From JAENVU01 sp963765075 (GTDB taxonomy: Bacteria > Actinomycetota > Acidimicrobiia > IMCC26256 > JAENVU01), in assembly GCA_963765075.1 (NCBI GenBank), contig CAVXVA010000007.1, positions 310,001 to 374,000 of the forward strand: a DNA stretch of 64,000 nucleotides, written 5' to 3'. Positions 1 to 8,096 of the stretch are shown here, one piece after another; position 1 is the first letter of the stretch; the number at the start of each line of letters is the position of its first letter. The translations under genes were made by a program, and so were the position numbers. The notes beneath the pieces were generated by a model, which was given only the letters and a program-made list of their open reading frames with translations, was not told the DNA's origin and did no database searches.

Positions 1-1
1 C

Positions 2-631
2 GACGAGGTGCAGGTCGCCGCCGCCGTCACCGCCGCGGTCGGTGTGACGGGCGCGCTCGACGGTGCGGTCGCGTGCGCCGGCGGGTCCGAGACGCTGGGT
101 CCGATCACTCAGATGGACACCGCGGCGTGGCGTCGGACCATCGACCTCAACATCACCGGCACGATGCTCACCTTCAAGCATGCGGGCGCGGTCATGGCCG
201 CGGCGGGCGCGGGCTCCTTGGTCGGCATCTCGTCGATTGCGAGTTCCAACGTTCACCCCTGGTTCGGTGCGTACGGTCCTGGCAAAGCCGGGATCGATCA
301 CGTCTGTCAGCTGGCGGCGATCGAACTCGGTGCGAGCGGCGTCCGGGTCAATGCCATCCGCCCGGGCCTGGTCGATACCGAACTGGTCGCGTTCGTCACG
401 GCGGGCGGCGAGGTGCTCGACGACTATCTCGAGTGCATGCCGATCAGCCGCGTGGGGACCGTCGACGACATCGCATCGCTGGCCCGCTTCCTGCTCGGGC
501 CGGAGTCGACGTGGATGACCGGCCAACTCATCAACGTCGACGGCGGACACCAACTCACGCGTGGGCCGTCGTACCGATCCTTGATCGAACCGCTGTACGG
601 CCCCGACGGTCTGCGCGGCATCGTCTCGTAG
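2..631 (+). CDS. SDR family NAD(P)-dependent oxidoreductase (5' partial)
   Basis: The reading frame is open at the left edge, so the N-terminal glycine-rich cofactor loop lies outside the window. What remains is a classical short-chain dehydrogenase core: an 'NxTG' strand, a serine-rich catalytic strand (SSIAS), the YxxxK catalytic pair (YGPGK, Tyr codon at 272) and the 'VRVNAIRPGLVDTE' segment that follows the active site in this family. The C-terminal 'GQLINVDGGHQ' is the usual SDR ending. It should reduce or oxidise a carbonyl/alcohol with NAD(P)H; the substrate cannot be told. The gene is convergent with the thioesterase at 680, and a hairpin lies in the 48 bp between them. Confidence 0.9.
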   Translation, partial: DEVQVAAAVTAAVGVTGALDGAVACAGGSETLGPITQMDTAAWRRTIDLNITGTMLTFKHAGAVMAAAGAGSLVGISSIASSNVHPWFGAYGPGKAGIDHVCQLAAIELGASGVRVNAIRPGLVDTELVAFVTAGGEVLDDYLECMPISRVGTVDDIASLARFLLGPESTWMTGQLINVDGGHQLTRGPSYRSLIEPLYGPDGLRGIVS

Positions 632-676
632 CGCGGATCGGCGAAGGCCGATCGGAATCGATCAAGGATCGGTACG
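570..676. repeat. 19-bp perfect inverted repeat, 69-bp spacer
   Basis: The 19 bases at 570-588, inside the last codons of the SDR gene, recur exactly as their reverse complement at 658-676, between the SDR stop and the end of the thioesterase gene. The arms contain GTACCGATCCTTGATCGA. No match extends past the arms. A smaller hairpin (636-653) sits inside the spacer. I see no transposase or target-site duplication. Confidence 0.8.
636..653. terminator. Hairpin between convergent genes
   Basis: GATCGGC (636-642), loop GAAG and GCCGATC (647-653) form a 7-bp perfect stem just after the SDR stop. It lacks a clear T-tract on either strand, so it could act as a bidirectional or Rho-assisted terminator or just stabilise 3' ends. 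Confidence 0.4.
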
Positions 677-679
677 CGC

Positions 680-1516
680 CTACGCCGACGGCGGGAGCCC
701 GGGGAACGGCATGATCGTGGCGAGTTGTCGAGACTGCGCGAGGAGTGTGCCATCGGGAGCCCAGACCTCCCCGTCCTCTTCGAGAAAGCCACCACTCGCC
801 ACGGTCGTTCGGAACGACGCGAGGACGAAGTCGTCCGCGGCGAGGCCGGGGTGCGGCAGCGCAGTGCGGAAGTGAATCGTGAGGTCGACGGTCGGGATGA
901 TGACCGGTTGGTCGAGACGACTGAACGTCGGCGGGATCCACGCATCGGTGATCGCGGCCGCGACCATCGCGTCGACGACTCGATGCTCGGGAAGGCGGAT
1001 CCAACCACCGGCGACGGCCTGCCCGCCACGGGGCCGACCGAACTCCGGCGGCTGGCCGATCGCCCACCGGGTGTCCCACCGCCGCGCGATCGCCGGCGCT
1101 TCGGGCGGCGCGGGCCGGGCCCGGAAGTGGCTCGGGCCGGGTACTTGGGGCATGACCAGGTCGGTGAACTCGACGGCCGACCGGGAGGTCGAGAACGCTC
1201 CCAGCGCCAATGCCACCACGCGATCGTTCTGGGTGAGTCGTACCGAACACGACGTCATCGATCGCCCGGACCGCTCGATCGTCACGTGGACGTCGGCATC
1301 GCCTTCGCCGGCCGGGCTCAGGTAGTGCACGGTCAAGGAGCGGGGGCTACGGGTCGGATCGGCAATCTCCCGTTCCATCGCGCGCAGGATCACCGCGGCG
1401 ACGAAGCCTCCGTTCGGGCCCTTGGCCACCCACCACTCACGCGACATCGTGGCCGCGTACCTCCCGGCACCGGTCGACCGGACGTTGGTTTCCTCATCGA
1501 AGGGGCTCGTTTCCAA
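680..1516 (-). CDS. Acyl-CoA thioesterase-like protein (TesB-like double hotdog)
   Basis: The protein of about 278 residues has the layout of TesB-like thioesterases: an N-terminal segment with 'GPNGGFVAAVILRAM', a 'SLTVHYLSPAG' strand, a central acidic linker and a second half with 'TVDLTIHFRTALP' and 'EEDGEVWAPDGTLLAQSRQLA', as in a double hotdog fold. It would hydrolyse acyl-CoA esters. The start is uncertain. An ATG at 1543 is in frame but lies upstream of the only -10-like element (TAGGCT, 1529-1524). A TTG at 1516 sits 7 nt after that element and begins just before the conserved 'SPFDEET' region, so it is used here. It is divergent from the hydrolase at 1542. Confidence 0.8.
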   Translation of the reverse strand: METSPFDEETNVRSTGAGRYAATMSREWWVAKGPNGGFVAAVILRAMEREIADPTRSPRSLTVHYLSPAGEGDADVHVTIERSGRSMTSCSVRLTQNDRVVALALGAFSTSRSAVEFTDLVMPQVPGPSHFRARPAPPEAPAIARRWDTRWAIGQPPEFGRPRGGQAVAGGWIRLPEHRVVDAMVAAAITDAWIPPTFSRLDQPVIIPTVDLTIHFRTALPHPGLAADDFVLASFRTTVASGGFLEEDGEVWAPDGTLLAQSRQLATIMPFPGLPPSA

Positions 1517-1523
1517 GGTCGGG

Positions 1524-1533
1524 AGCCTACGCT
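1524..1533. promoter_or_regulatory. Overlapping divergent -10 elements sharing one TA
   Basis: On the plus strand TACGCT (1528-1533) lies 8 nt before the ATG at 1542. On the minus strand TAGGCT (1529-1524) lies 7 nt before the TTG at 1516. The two hexamers share the TA at 1528-1529. Both spacings fit transcripts that begin at or near the start codon. Confidence 0.55.
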
Positions 1534-1541
1534 CGCCGGTC

Positions 1542-2180
1542 ATGGTGGAAACGGTGGTGTTGGTCACGACGGACGAAGTGAACCTCGAAGCGGAACTCTC
1601 CGTCGCGGCCGCCGAACGCGCGCGCGTGGTGCTGTGCCATCCGCATCCTTTGCATGGCGGCACCATGCGGTCGCTGGTCACCTCGGAGTTGTTCCGCGAG
1701 CTGCCCACCCGGGGGATCACGTGCCTCCGGTTCAACTTCCGGGGGGTCGGGACCAGTGGCGGCATCCACGATCAGGGCGACGGTGAACGCCAGGACGCGG
1801 AAGCCGCGCTCGGGGTACTGGCCGCCGGCGCCGAGACACCCGTCTTCGTCGCCGGTTGGTCGTTCGGGGCCGACGTTGCCGTCTCGATCCAGGACCGTCG
1901 TCATTCCGGGTGGATCGCGATCGCCGGACCCCTGGCCTACGCCCACGATCTTGGGCGGACCGCGGCCGATCCGCGCCCGAAACTGGTGCTTCTGGCCGAA
2001 CACGACGAGGTGCGGCCCGCCGCCGACGTGGCGTCGATCGCGTCGGCGTGGACCGCCGCGACGGTCGTCACGATTCCCGGAGCATCACACTTCTTCGTCG
2101 GCCGCACTGCGCAACTCGTCGACCAGGTCGACGCGTGGATCGGGTTGCAGGTCGACGGTCGATCGGGCGGCGCGTCCTGA
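1542..2180 (+). CDS. Alpha/beta hydrolase
   Basis: This 212-residue protein opens with 'VVLCHPHPLHGGTM', followed by 'RFNFRGVGTSGG', the nucleophile elbow GWSFGA, an acidic residue in 'LLAEHDE' and the catalytic histidine in 'GASHFF'. This is the layout of the small alpha/beta hydrolases of the COG2945 type, which lack a lid domain. The substrate is unknown. The ATG at 1542 is chosen because it directly precedes the first beta strand and a -10 hexamer ends 9 nt upstream. An in-frame ATG 120 nt earlier would run through that promoter. The gene converges on hisA with an 11-bp gap. Confidence 0.85.
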   Translation: MVETVVLVTTDEVNLEAELSVAAAERARVVLCHPHPLHGGTMRSLVTSELFRELPTRGITCLRFNFRGVGTSGGIHDQGDGERQDAEAALGVLAAGAETPVFVAGWSFGADVAVSIQDRRHSGWIAIAGPLAYAHDLGRTAADPRPKLVLLAEHDEVRPAADVASIASAWTAATVVTIPGASHFFVGRTAQLVDQVDAWIGLQVDGRSGGAS

Positions 2181-2191
2181 GCCGGTCGCTC

Positions 2192-2941
2192 CTATGAGCC
2201 GGTGCCGGATGCGCCGGCACAGGCGGCGATGCCGTCGCTCACGGTGAACCGCCGTTCATAGATCGCGCGGCCGGCGATCGCTCCGTGCAGCCGTCGCCCG
2301 CCCGCTTCCACGGCTGCCAACTCACCGAGGTCGTCGAGGGTGCCCACTCCCCCGCTGGCGATGACCGGCGTCGGTGTGGCCGCAACGACCGCGAGCAACT
2401 GCTCGACGTCGGGACCCGCCATCGTGCCGTCGCGACCGATTTCGGTGACCACGAGGGCCGCCACGCCGGAATCGGCGAATCGCCGGGCGAGATCGAGGAG
2501 GTCGAGACCACTGCCGGCGACCCAACCGCGCACGGCGACCTCGCGGCCGTGGGCGTCGAGTCCGACCCCGACCCGGCCGGGATGCATCATGCACAAGTCG
2601 TCGACGAGTTCCGGATTCTCGACCGCCGCGGTGCCCACGATGACTCGGTCGACCCCTGCGGTCCAGAGCGCGCTCGCCGCCTCCAACGAACGGACACCGC
2701 CGCCCGACTGCACTCGGCACTCGACGCTGGCACAGATCGCCTCGATGGCCTCCAGGTTGGTGGCGGCGCCGGTCCGCGCCGCATCGAGATCGACGACGTG
2801 TATCCACCGCGCACCCTCAGCCTCGAACCCACGCGCCACGCTCACCGGATCCGCGTCGTACACGGTCTCGGCCGCGAAGTCGCCGCGGAGAAGGCGCACT
2901 GCGTTGCCGCCGCGCAGATCGATGGCCGGATAGAGGTCTAT
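2192..2941 (-). CDS. hisA: Phosphoribosyl isomerase A (HisA), apparent ATA start
   Basis: HisA isomerises ProFAR to PRFAR in histidine synthesis. The (beta/alpha)8 barrel shows 'DLYPAIDLRGG' with the first catalytic Asp, 'HVVDLDAA', 'QSGGGVR', 'VGLDAHG' with the second catalytic Asp, and 'EIGRDGTMAGPD'. Length is 249 residues from the start used here. No ATG, GTG or TTG exists at the expected position. The codon aligned with the usual initiator is ATA, overlapping the hisB stop as ATAG, with AAGGG 6 nt upstream. The nearest canonical alternative is an in-frame GTG at 3001, which would add 20 residues from within hisB. In actinobacteria this enzyme can also serve tryptophan synthesis (PriA); I cannot separate HisA from PriA here. 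Confidence 0.9.
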   Translation of the reverse strand: MDLYPAIDLRGGNAVRLLRGDFAAETVYDADPVSVARGFEAEGARWIHVVDLDAARTGAATNLEAIEAICASVECRVQSGGGVRSLEAASALWTAGVDRVIVGTAAVENPELVDDLCMMHPGRVGVGLDAHGREVAVRGWVAGSGLDLLDLARRFADSGVAALVVTEIGRDGTMAGPDVEQLLAVVAATPTPVIASGGVGTLDDLGELAAVEAGGRRLHGAIAGRAIYERRFTVSDGIAACAGASGTGS

Positions 2942-3519
2942 AGCGAGCCCTTGGTCGAGGGAAGCTGTTCGCTCTCCACTCGGACCGCGTCGCGGAGACA
3001 CCGCGCGACGCCCTTGAACGACGCTTCGATCACGTGGTGCCCGTTCCGGCCGTCCAGCGAGCGGAGGTGCAACGTGATCCCCGCAGCTTGGGCAAACGCG
3101 CGCCAGAACTCCTCGGCCAGTTGGGGGTCGAAGGTCCCGATCCACTCGGCTACCGGATCGATGTCGTAGGCGAGGTACGGCCGACCCGAGAGGTCGAGCG
3201 CCACTTGCACCAACGCCTCGTCGAGCGGAAAGAGCCCGGATGCGAATCGGCGAACCCCGACCTTGTCGCCGAGCGCTTCACGAAACGCGGTCCCGAGCAC
3301 GATCCCGACATCTTCGATCGTGTGATGCGTGTCGATGTCGAGGTCGCCGGTCGCGTCGATGCGGAGATTGAACCCACCGTGGCGGCCGAGTTGATCCAGC
3401 ATGTGATCGAAGAAGGGGATGCCGGTACTGGCCGAGACCGAACCGTTGCCGTCGATTTCGACGTCGATCTCAATGGTCGTTTCCTTGGTGGACCGGTTGA
3501 TCAGCGCATGGCGACTCAC
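2938..3519 (-). CDS. hisB: Imidazoleglycerol-phosphate dehydratase
   Basis: This 193-residue enzyme dehydrates imidazole glycerol phosphate to imidazole acetol phosphate. Metal-binding motifs are plain: 'FFDHMLDQ' near residue 36, 'DTHHTIED' near residue 63, and 'GRNGHHVIE' near residue 158, the two His-rich repeats that bind Mn2+. It is the monofunctional type with no phosphatase domain. Translation begins at GTG 3519, 27 nt after the hisC stop, and its TAG stop overlaps the proposed ATA start of hisA. It is the third gene of the hisDCBA operon. Confidence 0.96.
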   Translation of the reverse strand: MSRHALINRSTKETTIEIDVEIDGNGSVSASTGIPFFDHMLDQLGRHGGFNLRIDATGDLDIDTHHTIEDVGIVLGTAFREALGDKVGVRRFASGLFPLDEALVQVALDLSGRPYLAYDIDPVAEWIGTFDPQLAEEFWRAFAQAAGITLHLRSLDGRNGHHVIEASFKGVARCLRDAVRVESEQLPSTKGSL

Positions 3520-3546
3520 GGCAGGGATCCATTCATCAGGGTGCTT

Positions 3547-4614
3547 CTACTTTCGCGCGAGGCAGGACCGGAGCCCGGCCAGGAAACGATCGTTCTCCTC
3601 GACGGTACCGATCGTGACTCGCAGACAGTCGTCGACGCCGGGCCAACTGCTGAAGTCCCGCACGAGGATGCCGGCATCGACGAGCGACTGCCAGACCGCG
3701 TGCCCGCCCGTGTGACAGCGAAACAAGAGAAAGTTCGCGCCCGATGGGAACACGGTGATCTCGGGAAGGTCCTGTAACGCCGCGAACAGCCGCTCCCGCT
3801 CTTCGACCAACCGACTCACCCGAGCCTCCATCTCGGCCACGTACTCGAGGGCGACGCGGCCGGCGGTCTGGGTGCTGACGTCGAGGTGGTAGGGCAAGAC
3901 CACCTTGTCGAGTTCCGCGACCAACCACGGGGGACCGACCAGGAAGCCGAGCCGGAGCGCCGCGAGCGACCAGACCTTCGAGTACGTCCGGGTCACCACG
4001 ACCGACCGGTCGTCGGAGACGAGCGCGAGCGCCGACTCGGTCGCGAACTCGCCGTACGCCTCGTCGACCACGACCAGGCCGGGCGCCGCGTCCGCGATCG
4101 CCTCGATGGTGGGGGTGGGTTCGATGGTGCCCGACGGATTGTTCGGTGAGCAGAGGAACACGATCTCGGGCTGCTCGCGTTCGATCAGCGCGATTGCGTC
4201 GTCGACATCGATGAGGAAGTCGTCGCCCCGGTGTCCCACGATGGTGCGGGTGCCGGTGATTCGGCTGATGTGCGCGTGGAGCGCGTAGGTGGGCTCGAAG
4301 ATGAGGGCCGTTCGATCCGGACCGCCGTAGGCGAGCAGCACGGTCTGGAGCACCTCGTTCGACCCGTTCGCGGCGAACACCTCGTCGGGGGAACGGTGGA
4401 ACCGTGCCGCGATAGCGGATCGCAGTTCGGTGGCGGCGCGATCCGGGTACCGGTGAAGGTCGGCGCGGCGCAGCTCCGCGATCCAGGCGTCGAGGAACTC
4501 GGGCGGTGGCGGGAACGGACTCTCGTTCGTGTTGAGTCGGATCGACACGTCGAGCTGGGGCGAGTGGTAGCCCTCCAGGTCGCGAAGATCCTTCCGGGGT
4601 GCGATGCGGCTCAC
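3547..4614 (-). CDS. hisC: Histidinol-phosphate aminotransferase
   Basis: A 355-residue fold-type I PLP enzyme that converts imidazole acetol phosphate and glutamate to histidinol phosphate. Visible features are the N-terminal 'RLNTNESPFPPP', 'HRYPDRAATELR', 'NGSNEVLQTVL', 'CSPNNPSG', 'VVVDEAYGEF' and the PLP lysine in 'TYSKVWSLAALRLG', with the phosphate-binding arginine near the C-terminus ('LRVTIG'). GTG 4614 overlaps the hisD TGA as GTGA, so the two are translationally coupled. A longer open frame to 5082 is antisense-like extension through hisD and is rejected. Confidence 0.95.
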   Translation of the reverse strand: MSRIAPRKDLRDLEGYHSPQLDVSIRLNTNESPFPPPPEFLDAWIAELRRADLHRYPDRAATELRSAIAARFHRSPDEVFAANGSNEVLQTVLLAYGGPDRTALIFEPTYALHAHISRITGTRTIVGHRGDDFLIDVDDAIALIEREQPEIVFLCSPNNPSGTIEPTPTIEAIADAAPGLVVVDEAYGEFATESALALVSDDRSVVVTRTYSKVWSLAALRLGFLVGPPWLVAELDKVVLPYHLDVSTQTAGRVALEYVAEMEARVSRLVEERERLFAALQDLPEITVFPSGANFLLFRCHTGGHAVWQSLVDAGILVRDFSSWPGVDDCLRVTIGTVEENDRFLAGLRSCLARK

Positions 4615-5903
4615 GAGTTCAGCCGCCGCCGTACCGACGCCGCGTGGGCCGCGAGGCCTTCGGCGTCCGCCAAGATGGCCGCGGCGGGACCGAGCGCCGC
4701 GAGCCCCGACGGCGTCGCACGGATGACGTGCATATGGGTACGGAAGTCGTCGACCCGCAGTGCGCTCGCGAATCGAGCCGCCCGGCCGGTCGGCAGCACG
4801 TGGTTGGCGCCGGACACATAGTCGCCGATCGCCGTTGGTGCGTCGATGAATACCGCGCCGGCGTGGCGCACCAACGGGACCACGTCGGTCGCGTGTTGGA
4901 TCAGGAGTTCCAGGTGCTCGGGCGCGACGTGGTTCGCGACGTGCAGGGCCTGCTCCACGTCGCGGACGAGAATGGCCCGGCCCCCCGTGGCCAGGGTCGA
5001 CTGGATCTCGTCGGCCCGCGCGGCGGTGCCGAGGTAGCCGGTCAGCGCATCGACCACGTGGTCGAGCACCTCGGGTTCCCACGCCACCACCATCGCAGTG
5101 CCGCCAGGACCGTGTTCGGCCTGGGCGGCGAGGTCCAAGGCGACCTGTATCGGATCGGCGGTCGAATCGGCGATGACGACCAGCTCGGAGGGTCCGGCCG
5201 GACCGTCGATGCCCACGATGCCCGCGCCCGCCACGAGACGCTTCGCCGCGTCGACATACGCGTTGCCAGGCCCGACGATGACGTCGACGGCCGGAATCGA
5301 TTCGGTGCCGTAGGCCATCGCCGCGATCGCGTGGGCGCCGCCGACCCGGTACACCTCGGTGACATCGCCCAGCAGTGCCGCGGCCAGCGTGACCGCTGGG
5401 AGCGCGCCATCACGATCGGGCGGCACACACAACACGCGCTCGGGTACGCCCGCGATCCGGGCAGGAATCGAGGTCATCAGGACGGTCGATGGATAGGCCG
5501 CTCGCCCCCCCGGGACGTAGAGCCCGGCCCGGTCGACCGGCCGAATGGCCTCGGTCACCGTCAGACCGTCGGCCTCGAACGAGGTGGGCGGCACCGACAC
5601 CTGGCGTTTGTGATACTCGGCGATCCGAGTGCCTGCGAGTTCGAGCGCCGAGCGCACCTCCGGCGGAGTGGCGTCGACGGCGGCTGTCCACTCAGCACGC
5701 GGCACCCGGAAGTCCTCGATGGTGGCGTGGTCGAACTGCTGGGTGTACTCGCGGAGCGCCGCGTCACCGCGAGCTCGTACGTCGTCGACGATGCGCCGAA
5801 CGGAGTCGGCGACCGCGTCGGTCCCGGCAGTTGCCGCGGCCGAGCCGCCCAACCGATCGGCCAGATCGGCGCGCGCGTCACGGACGTCGAGGCGGACCAG
5901 CAT
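4611..5903 (-). CDS. hisD: Histidinol dehydrogenase
   Basis: First gene of the operon; 430 residues, usual family length. It oxidises L-histidinol to L-histidine in two NAD+-dependent steps. Motifs include 'LYVPGGRAAYPST', 'VGPGNAYVDAAKRLV', 'GPSELVVIAD', 'QAEHGPGG' carrying zinc-site Gln/His, 'APEHLEL' with the catalytic Glu-His, and 'SGANHVLPTG'. ATG 5903 is preceded by TACGAT exactly 6 nt upstream, so the operon mRNA is probably leaderless. No hisG, hisH or hisF follows hisA, so the remaining pathway genes must lie elsewhere. Confidence 0.96.
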   Translation of the reverse strand: MLVRLDVRDARADLADRLGGSAAATAGTDAVADSVRRIVDDVRARGDAALREYTQQFDHATIEDFRVPRAEWTAAVDATPPEVRSALELAGTRIAEYHKRQVSVPPTSFEADGLTVTEAIRPVDRAGLYVPGGRAAYPSTVLMTSIPARIAGVPERVLCVPPDRDGALPAVTLAAALLGDVTEVYRVGGAHAIAAMAYGTESIPAVDVIVGPGNAYVDAAKRLVAGAGIVGIDGPAGPSELVVIADSTADPIQVALDLAAQAEHGPGGTAMVVAWEPEVLDHVVDALTGYLGTAARADEIQSTLATGGRAILVRDVEQALHVANHVAPEHLELLIQHATDVVPLVRHAGAVFIDAPTAIGDYVSGANHVLPTGRAARFASALRVDDFRTHMHVIRATPSGLAALGPAAAILADAEGLAAHAASVRRRLNS

Positions 5904-5915
5904 CGGCGCATCGTA
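5904..5915 (-). promoter_or_regulatory. hisDCBA promoter -10 (leaderless)
   Basis: On the minus strand TACGAT (5915-5910) is followed by 6 nt and the hisD ATG at 5903. No ribosome-binding sequence fits between them. I see no convincing -35 hexamer. Confidence 0.6.
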
Positions 5916-5970
5916 CTTGCGGGTCGCGGGTGACCCTGATCCAGTTCGGACCCCTCGGGTTCGGGGTGAA

Positions 5971-5999
5971 TTGCATCGCGGTGCTGCCGTTGTCAGGCT
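5971..5999 (+). promoter_or_regulatory. Promoter of the small gene at 6006
   Basis: TTGCAT (5971-5976), a 17-nt spacer and CAGGCT (5994-5999), then 6 nt to the GTG at 6006. Both hexamers and the spacing fit a housekeeping sigma promoter, with the start codon at the transcription start. Confidence 0.55.
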
Positions 6000-6005
6000 G
6001 CGCCG

Positions 6006-6218
6006 GTGAACGCCAGCTCCGACCACGCCGAACTCAGCACTCTGCGATCGTCGCTGGAGGAGTGCACGCAGCGGGTAGTGAAGGTGGCCGACCGGTATCG
6101 CAACACCGACGAGTCGGGAACCGCGTCGGATCTCGACAGCGCCGAGCGGGGCCTGATCACAGCCCGGCGGGCCCTGGACCGGGCTCTCCGGACGCTTGCC
6201 GCCCGGGCCGGCATCTGA
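6006..6218 (+). CDS. Small coiled-coil-like protein, unknown function
   Basis: This 70-residue product begins at GTG 6006. It is polar and helix-forming throughout, with heptad-like leucine spacing in two stretches ('LSTLRSSLEECTQRVV' and 'AERGLITARRALDRALRTLAA'), which suggests a two-helix hairpin. There is no membrane segment or known motif. Support for a real gene comes from the well-formed promoter directly before the start codon and from the ORF filling the space between hisD and the Eis-like gene. Function is unknown. Confidence 0.65.
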   Translation: MNASSDHAELSTLRSSLEECTQRVVKVADRYRNTDESGTASDLDSAERGLITARRALDRALRTLAARAGI

Positions 6219-6245
6219 ACCTGGGGGCTGACCGACCGACGACGC

Positions 6246-7439
6246 CTAGAAGCTGTCGGACAGCTCCGGGCGGGGTGAAGCCAGGATCGTGTCGAGCAGG
6301 GCGATCTGATCGTCCGGCCCGGAGATGCGGCCGGCGGCGGCGAGGAACCGGATCGGGAACCGTCCGATCGATGCCGCGCTCAGAGCCCCGATGTCGGTCT
6401 GCAGCGCCGCGCTTCGGCTCGGTTCGGCCCGCAGCACTCCCCCGTCCGCGTGGATCGTCCACGCCGAGGCGGCACTCCCGGGCCACGGGTCCGTCACCCC
6501 GATCGTGATCGTGGCCGGCCCGCCGAAGCGCGTGCCGCGGGCGCTCAGCGCACGTGGGAGGTCCACGATCCGATACATCCAGCGATTGACGACGAGTTGC
6601 CGGACCTCTTGCTCGTCGAGCAGCAACAGGAGATCGTCAAGGAGCGACGCCGGCACTTCGATGCACTCGACCTGCATTGCGTGGCCGCCGAGGAACCGCC
6701 AGAGCGCCGTCGCCGTCGCGGGATCGGAGGCGACGAAGTCGTCGACGCGCAGGTGATACCCCCAACCGTCGGGGGCCCGCTGCTGTCCGTACCGCACGTA
6801 GCCGGCGACGACGCCGTTCGACCGCACTCCGTAGGTGAACCCACCGTCCTCGTCGTCGACCTGCTCGCGGATCTGCCAGAAGGACGACGACCGGTCGACG
6901 AATCCGTGTCGGGTCGGGGCGTGGCGCGCGTAACAGTTGCGCACTGCCTCGCGGTCGGCCGCGCGGAGCCGGCTCACCTCGACCGGGTGATCGAGGTCGA
7001 GCTGGGCCAAGCTCCGGGTCGGAATCGCATAGATCGCTTCGTCGCCGGCGATCTCCCAACCGGCGCGGCGATACGCCCGGGTGGTCGCCGGATGCAGGGT
7101 GCTCACCGCAAGGTCCTGCTCGCGCATCCAGGTGAGCGACTCGAACAAGAGTCGGCGGCCGATTCCGGAGGCCCGGAACTCCGGACGGACGACGACGGCG
7201 GCAACACCGCCCATGCCGACTCGCCGCCCTTCGAGCCACTGGCCGGCAGGGAGCACGCGCAAGCCGCCTACGAGTTCGGACCCTCGGTACGCACCGAGCC
7301 GAAGCGCGTCGGCGTCGGCCATCGCCCGCGCCGTCCACGCGATCCGTTCGCTCTCCGGGCGGCCGAACGCCTGGGCCCGGATATCGAAGTACTGATCGAG
7401 GTCGTCGTCGGCGATGGGTCGGAACTCGACGGCGGTCAC
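6246..7439 (-). CDS. Eis-like GNAT N-acetyltransferase
   Basis: A 397-residue protein with the three-part layout of Eis/enhanced-intracellular-survival acetyltransferases: an N-terminal GNAT domain ('GGVAAVVVRPEFRASGIGRRLL' is the acetyl-CoA loop, near residues 75-95), a second GNAT-like domain starting near 'WGYHLRVDDFVA', and a C-terminal sterol-carrier-like domain. Length matches the family (about 400). The C-terminal free carboxylate, used catalytically in Eis, is Phe after 'ELSDS'. GTG 7439 overlaps the nth stop as GTGA, so it is read with nth. Mycobacterial Eis acetylates aminoglycosides and other amines; the native substrate here is unknown. Confidence 0.85.
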   Translation of the reverse strand: MTAVEFRPIADDDLDQYFDIRAQAFGRPESERIAWTARAMADADALRLGAYRGSELVGGLRVLPAGQWLEGRRVGMGGVAAVVVRPEFRASGIGRRLLFESLTWMREQDLAVSTLHPATTRAYRRAGWEIAGDEAIYAIPTRSLAQLDLDHPVEVSRLRAADREAVRNCYARHAPTRHGFVDRSSSFWQIREQVDDEDGGFTYGVRSNGVVAGYVRYGQQRAPDGWGYHLRVDDFVASDPATATALWRFLGGHAMQVECIEVPASLLDDLLLLLDEQEVRQLVVNRWMYRIVDLPRALSARGTRFGGPATITIGVTDPWPGSAASAWTIHADGGVLRAEPSRSAALQTDIGALSAASIGRFPIRFLAAAGRISGPDDQIALLDTILASPRPELSDSF

Positions 7440-8090
7440 AGCCGACCGGCCGACGGGCAGATGTCTGCGAGCTGGCATTCGTCGCACCGGGGTCGGCGCG
7501 CATTGCAGACCTGACGCCCATGAAGGATGAGGCGTAACGACATGCCGCCGCGACCCTCAGGGGGCACGAGCGCATTGAGGTCGTGTTCCACCTTGACCGG
7601 GTCGGTCTCGGTGGTGAGTTTGAGGCGCGTGGCCAATCGACCGACGTGCGTGTCGACCGGGAGGCCGGGGAGGTCGAAGGCCACCGAGCGCAACACGTTG
7701 CCAGTCTTGCGCCCGACGCCCGGCAGGGTCACGAGGTCCTCGAGTTCGGAGGGAACCTCGCCACCGAACCGGTCGCGCACGGCGGTGGCCATTCCGATCA
7801 GGCTCTTGGTCTTTTGCCGGAAGAAGCCCGTGGCGTGCACCAAGTCCTCGACCTCGGCGGGGTCGGCCCCGGCCAGCGTCGTCGGCGTCGGGGTAACGAG
7901 CAAAGAGCGCGGGCGTGACCGAGTTGACCATCTCGTCGGTGCACTGGGCCGACAGGATCGTGGCGGCCAGGAGTTGGAACGGATTCTCGTGCCGCAGCGC
8001 GCAGAGATCGACCGCCCGGCCCGGGTACTCGGCCTCGAGCCGTTCACGAATTGCATCGGCACGTTGACGCGCTCCCCGAGGTCGGGCCAT
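7436..8090 (-). pseudogene. nth: Endonuclease III (nth), one frameshift
   Basis: A DNA glycosylase/AP lyase for oxidised pyrimidines, split over two frames. The N-terminal part (from ATG 8090) reads 'LLAATILSAQCTDEMVN' and 'ALFARYPDAD'. After an extra base near 7877-7890 the other frame continues 'TLAGADPAEVEDLV', 'LPGVGRKTGNV' (helix-hairpin-helix with catalytic Lys), 'DTHVGRL' (catalytic Asp) and the iron-sulfur cysteines C-x6-C-x2-C-x5-C near the end. Dropping one base gives a full-length enzyme with no missing residue. Every catalytic and cluster residue is kept, so an indel error in the sequence is more likely than decay. A -10 TACCTT lies 6 nt before the ATG. Confidence 0.85.
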
Positions 8091-8096
8091 CCGGGG

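Noticed and set aside
4599..5933. Plus-strand frame opposite hisD
   Set aside because: Antisense shadow; hisD motifs fill the minus strand.
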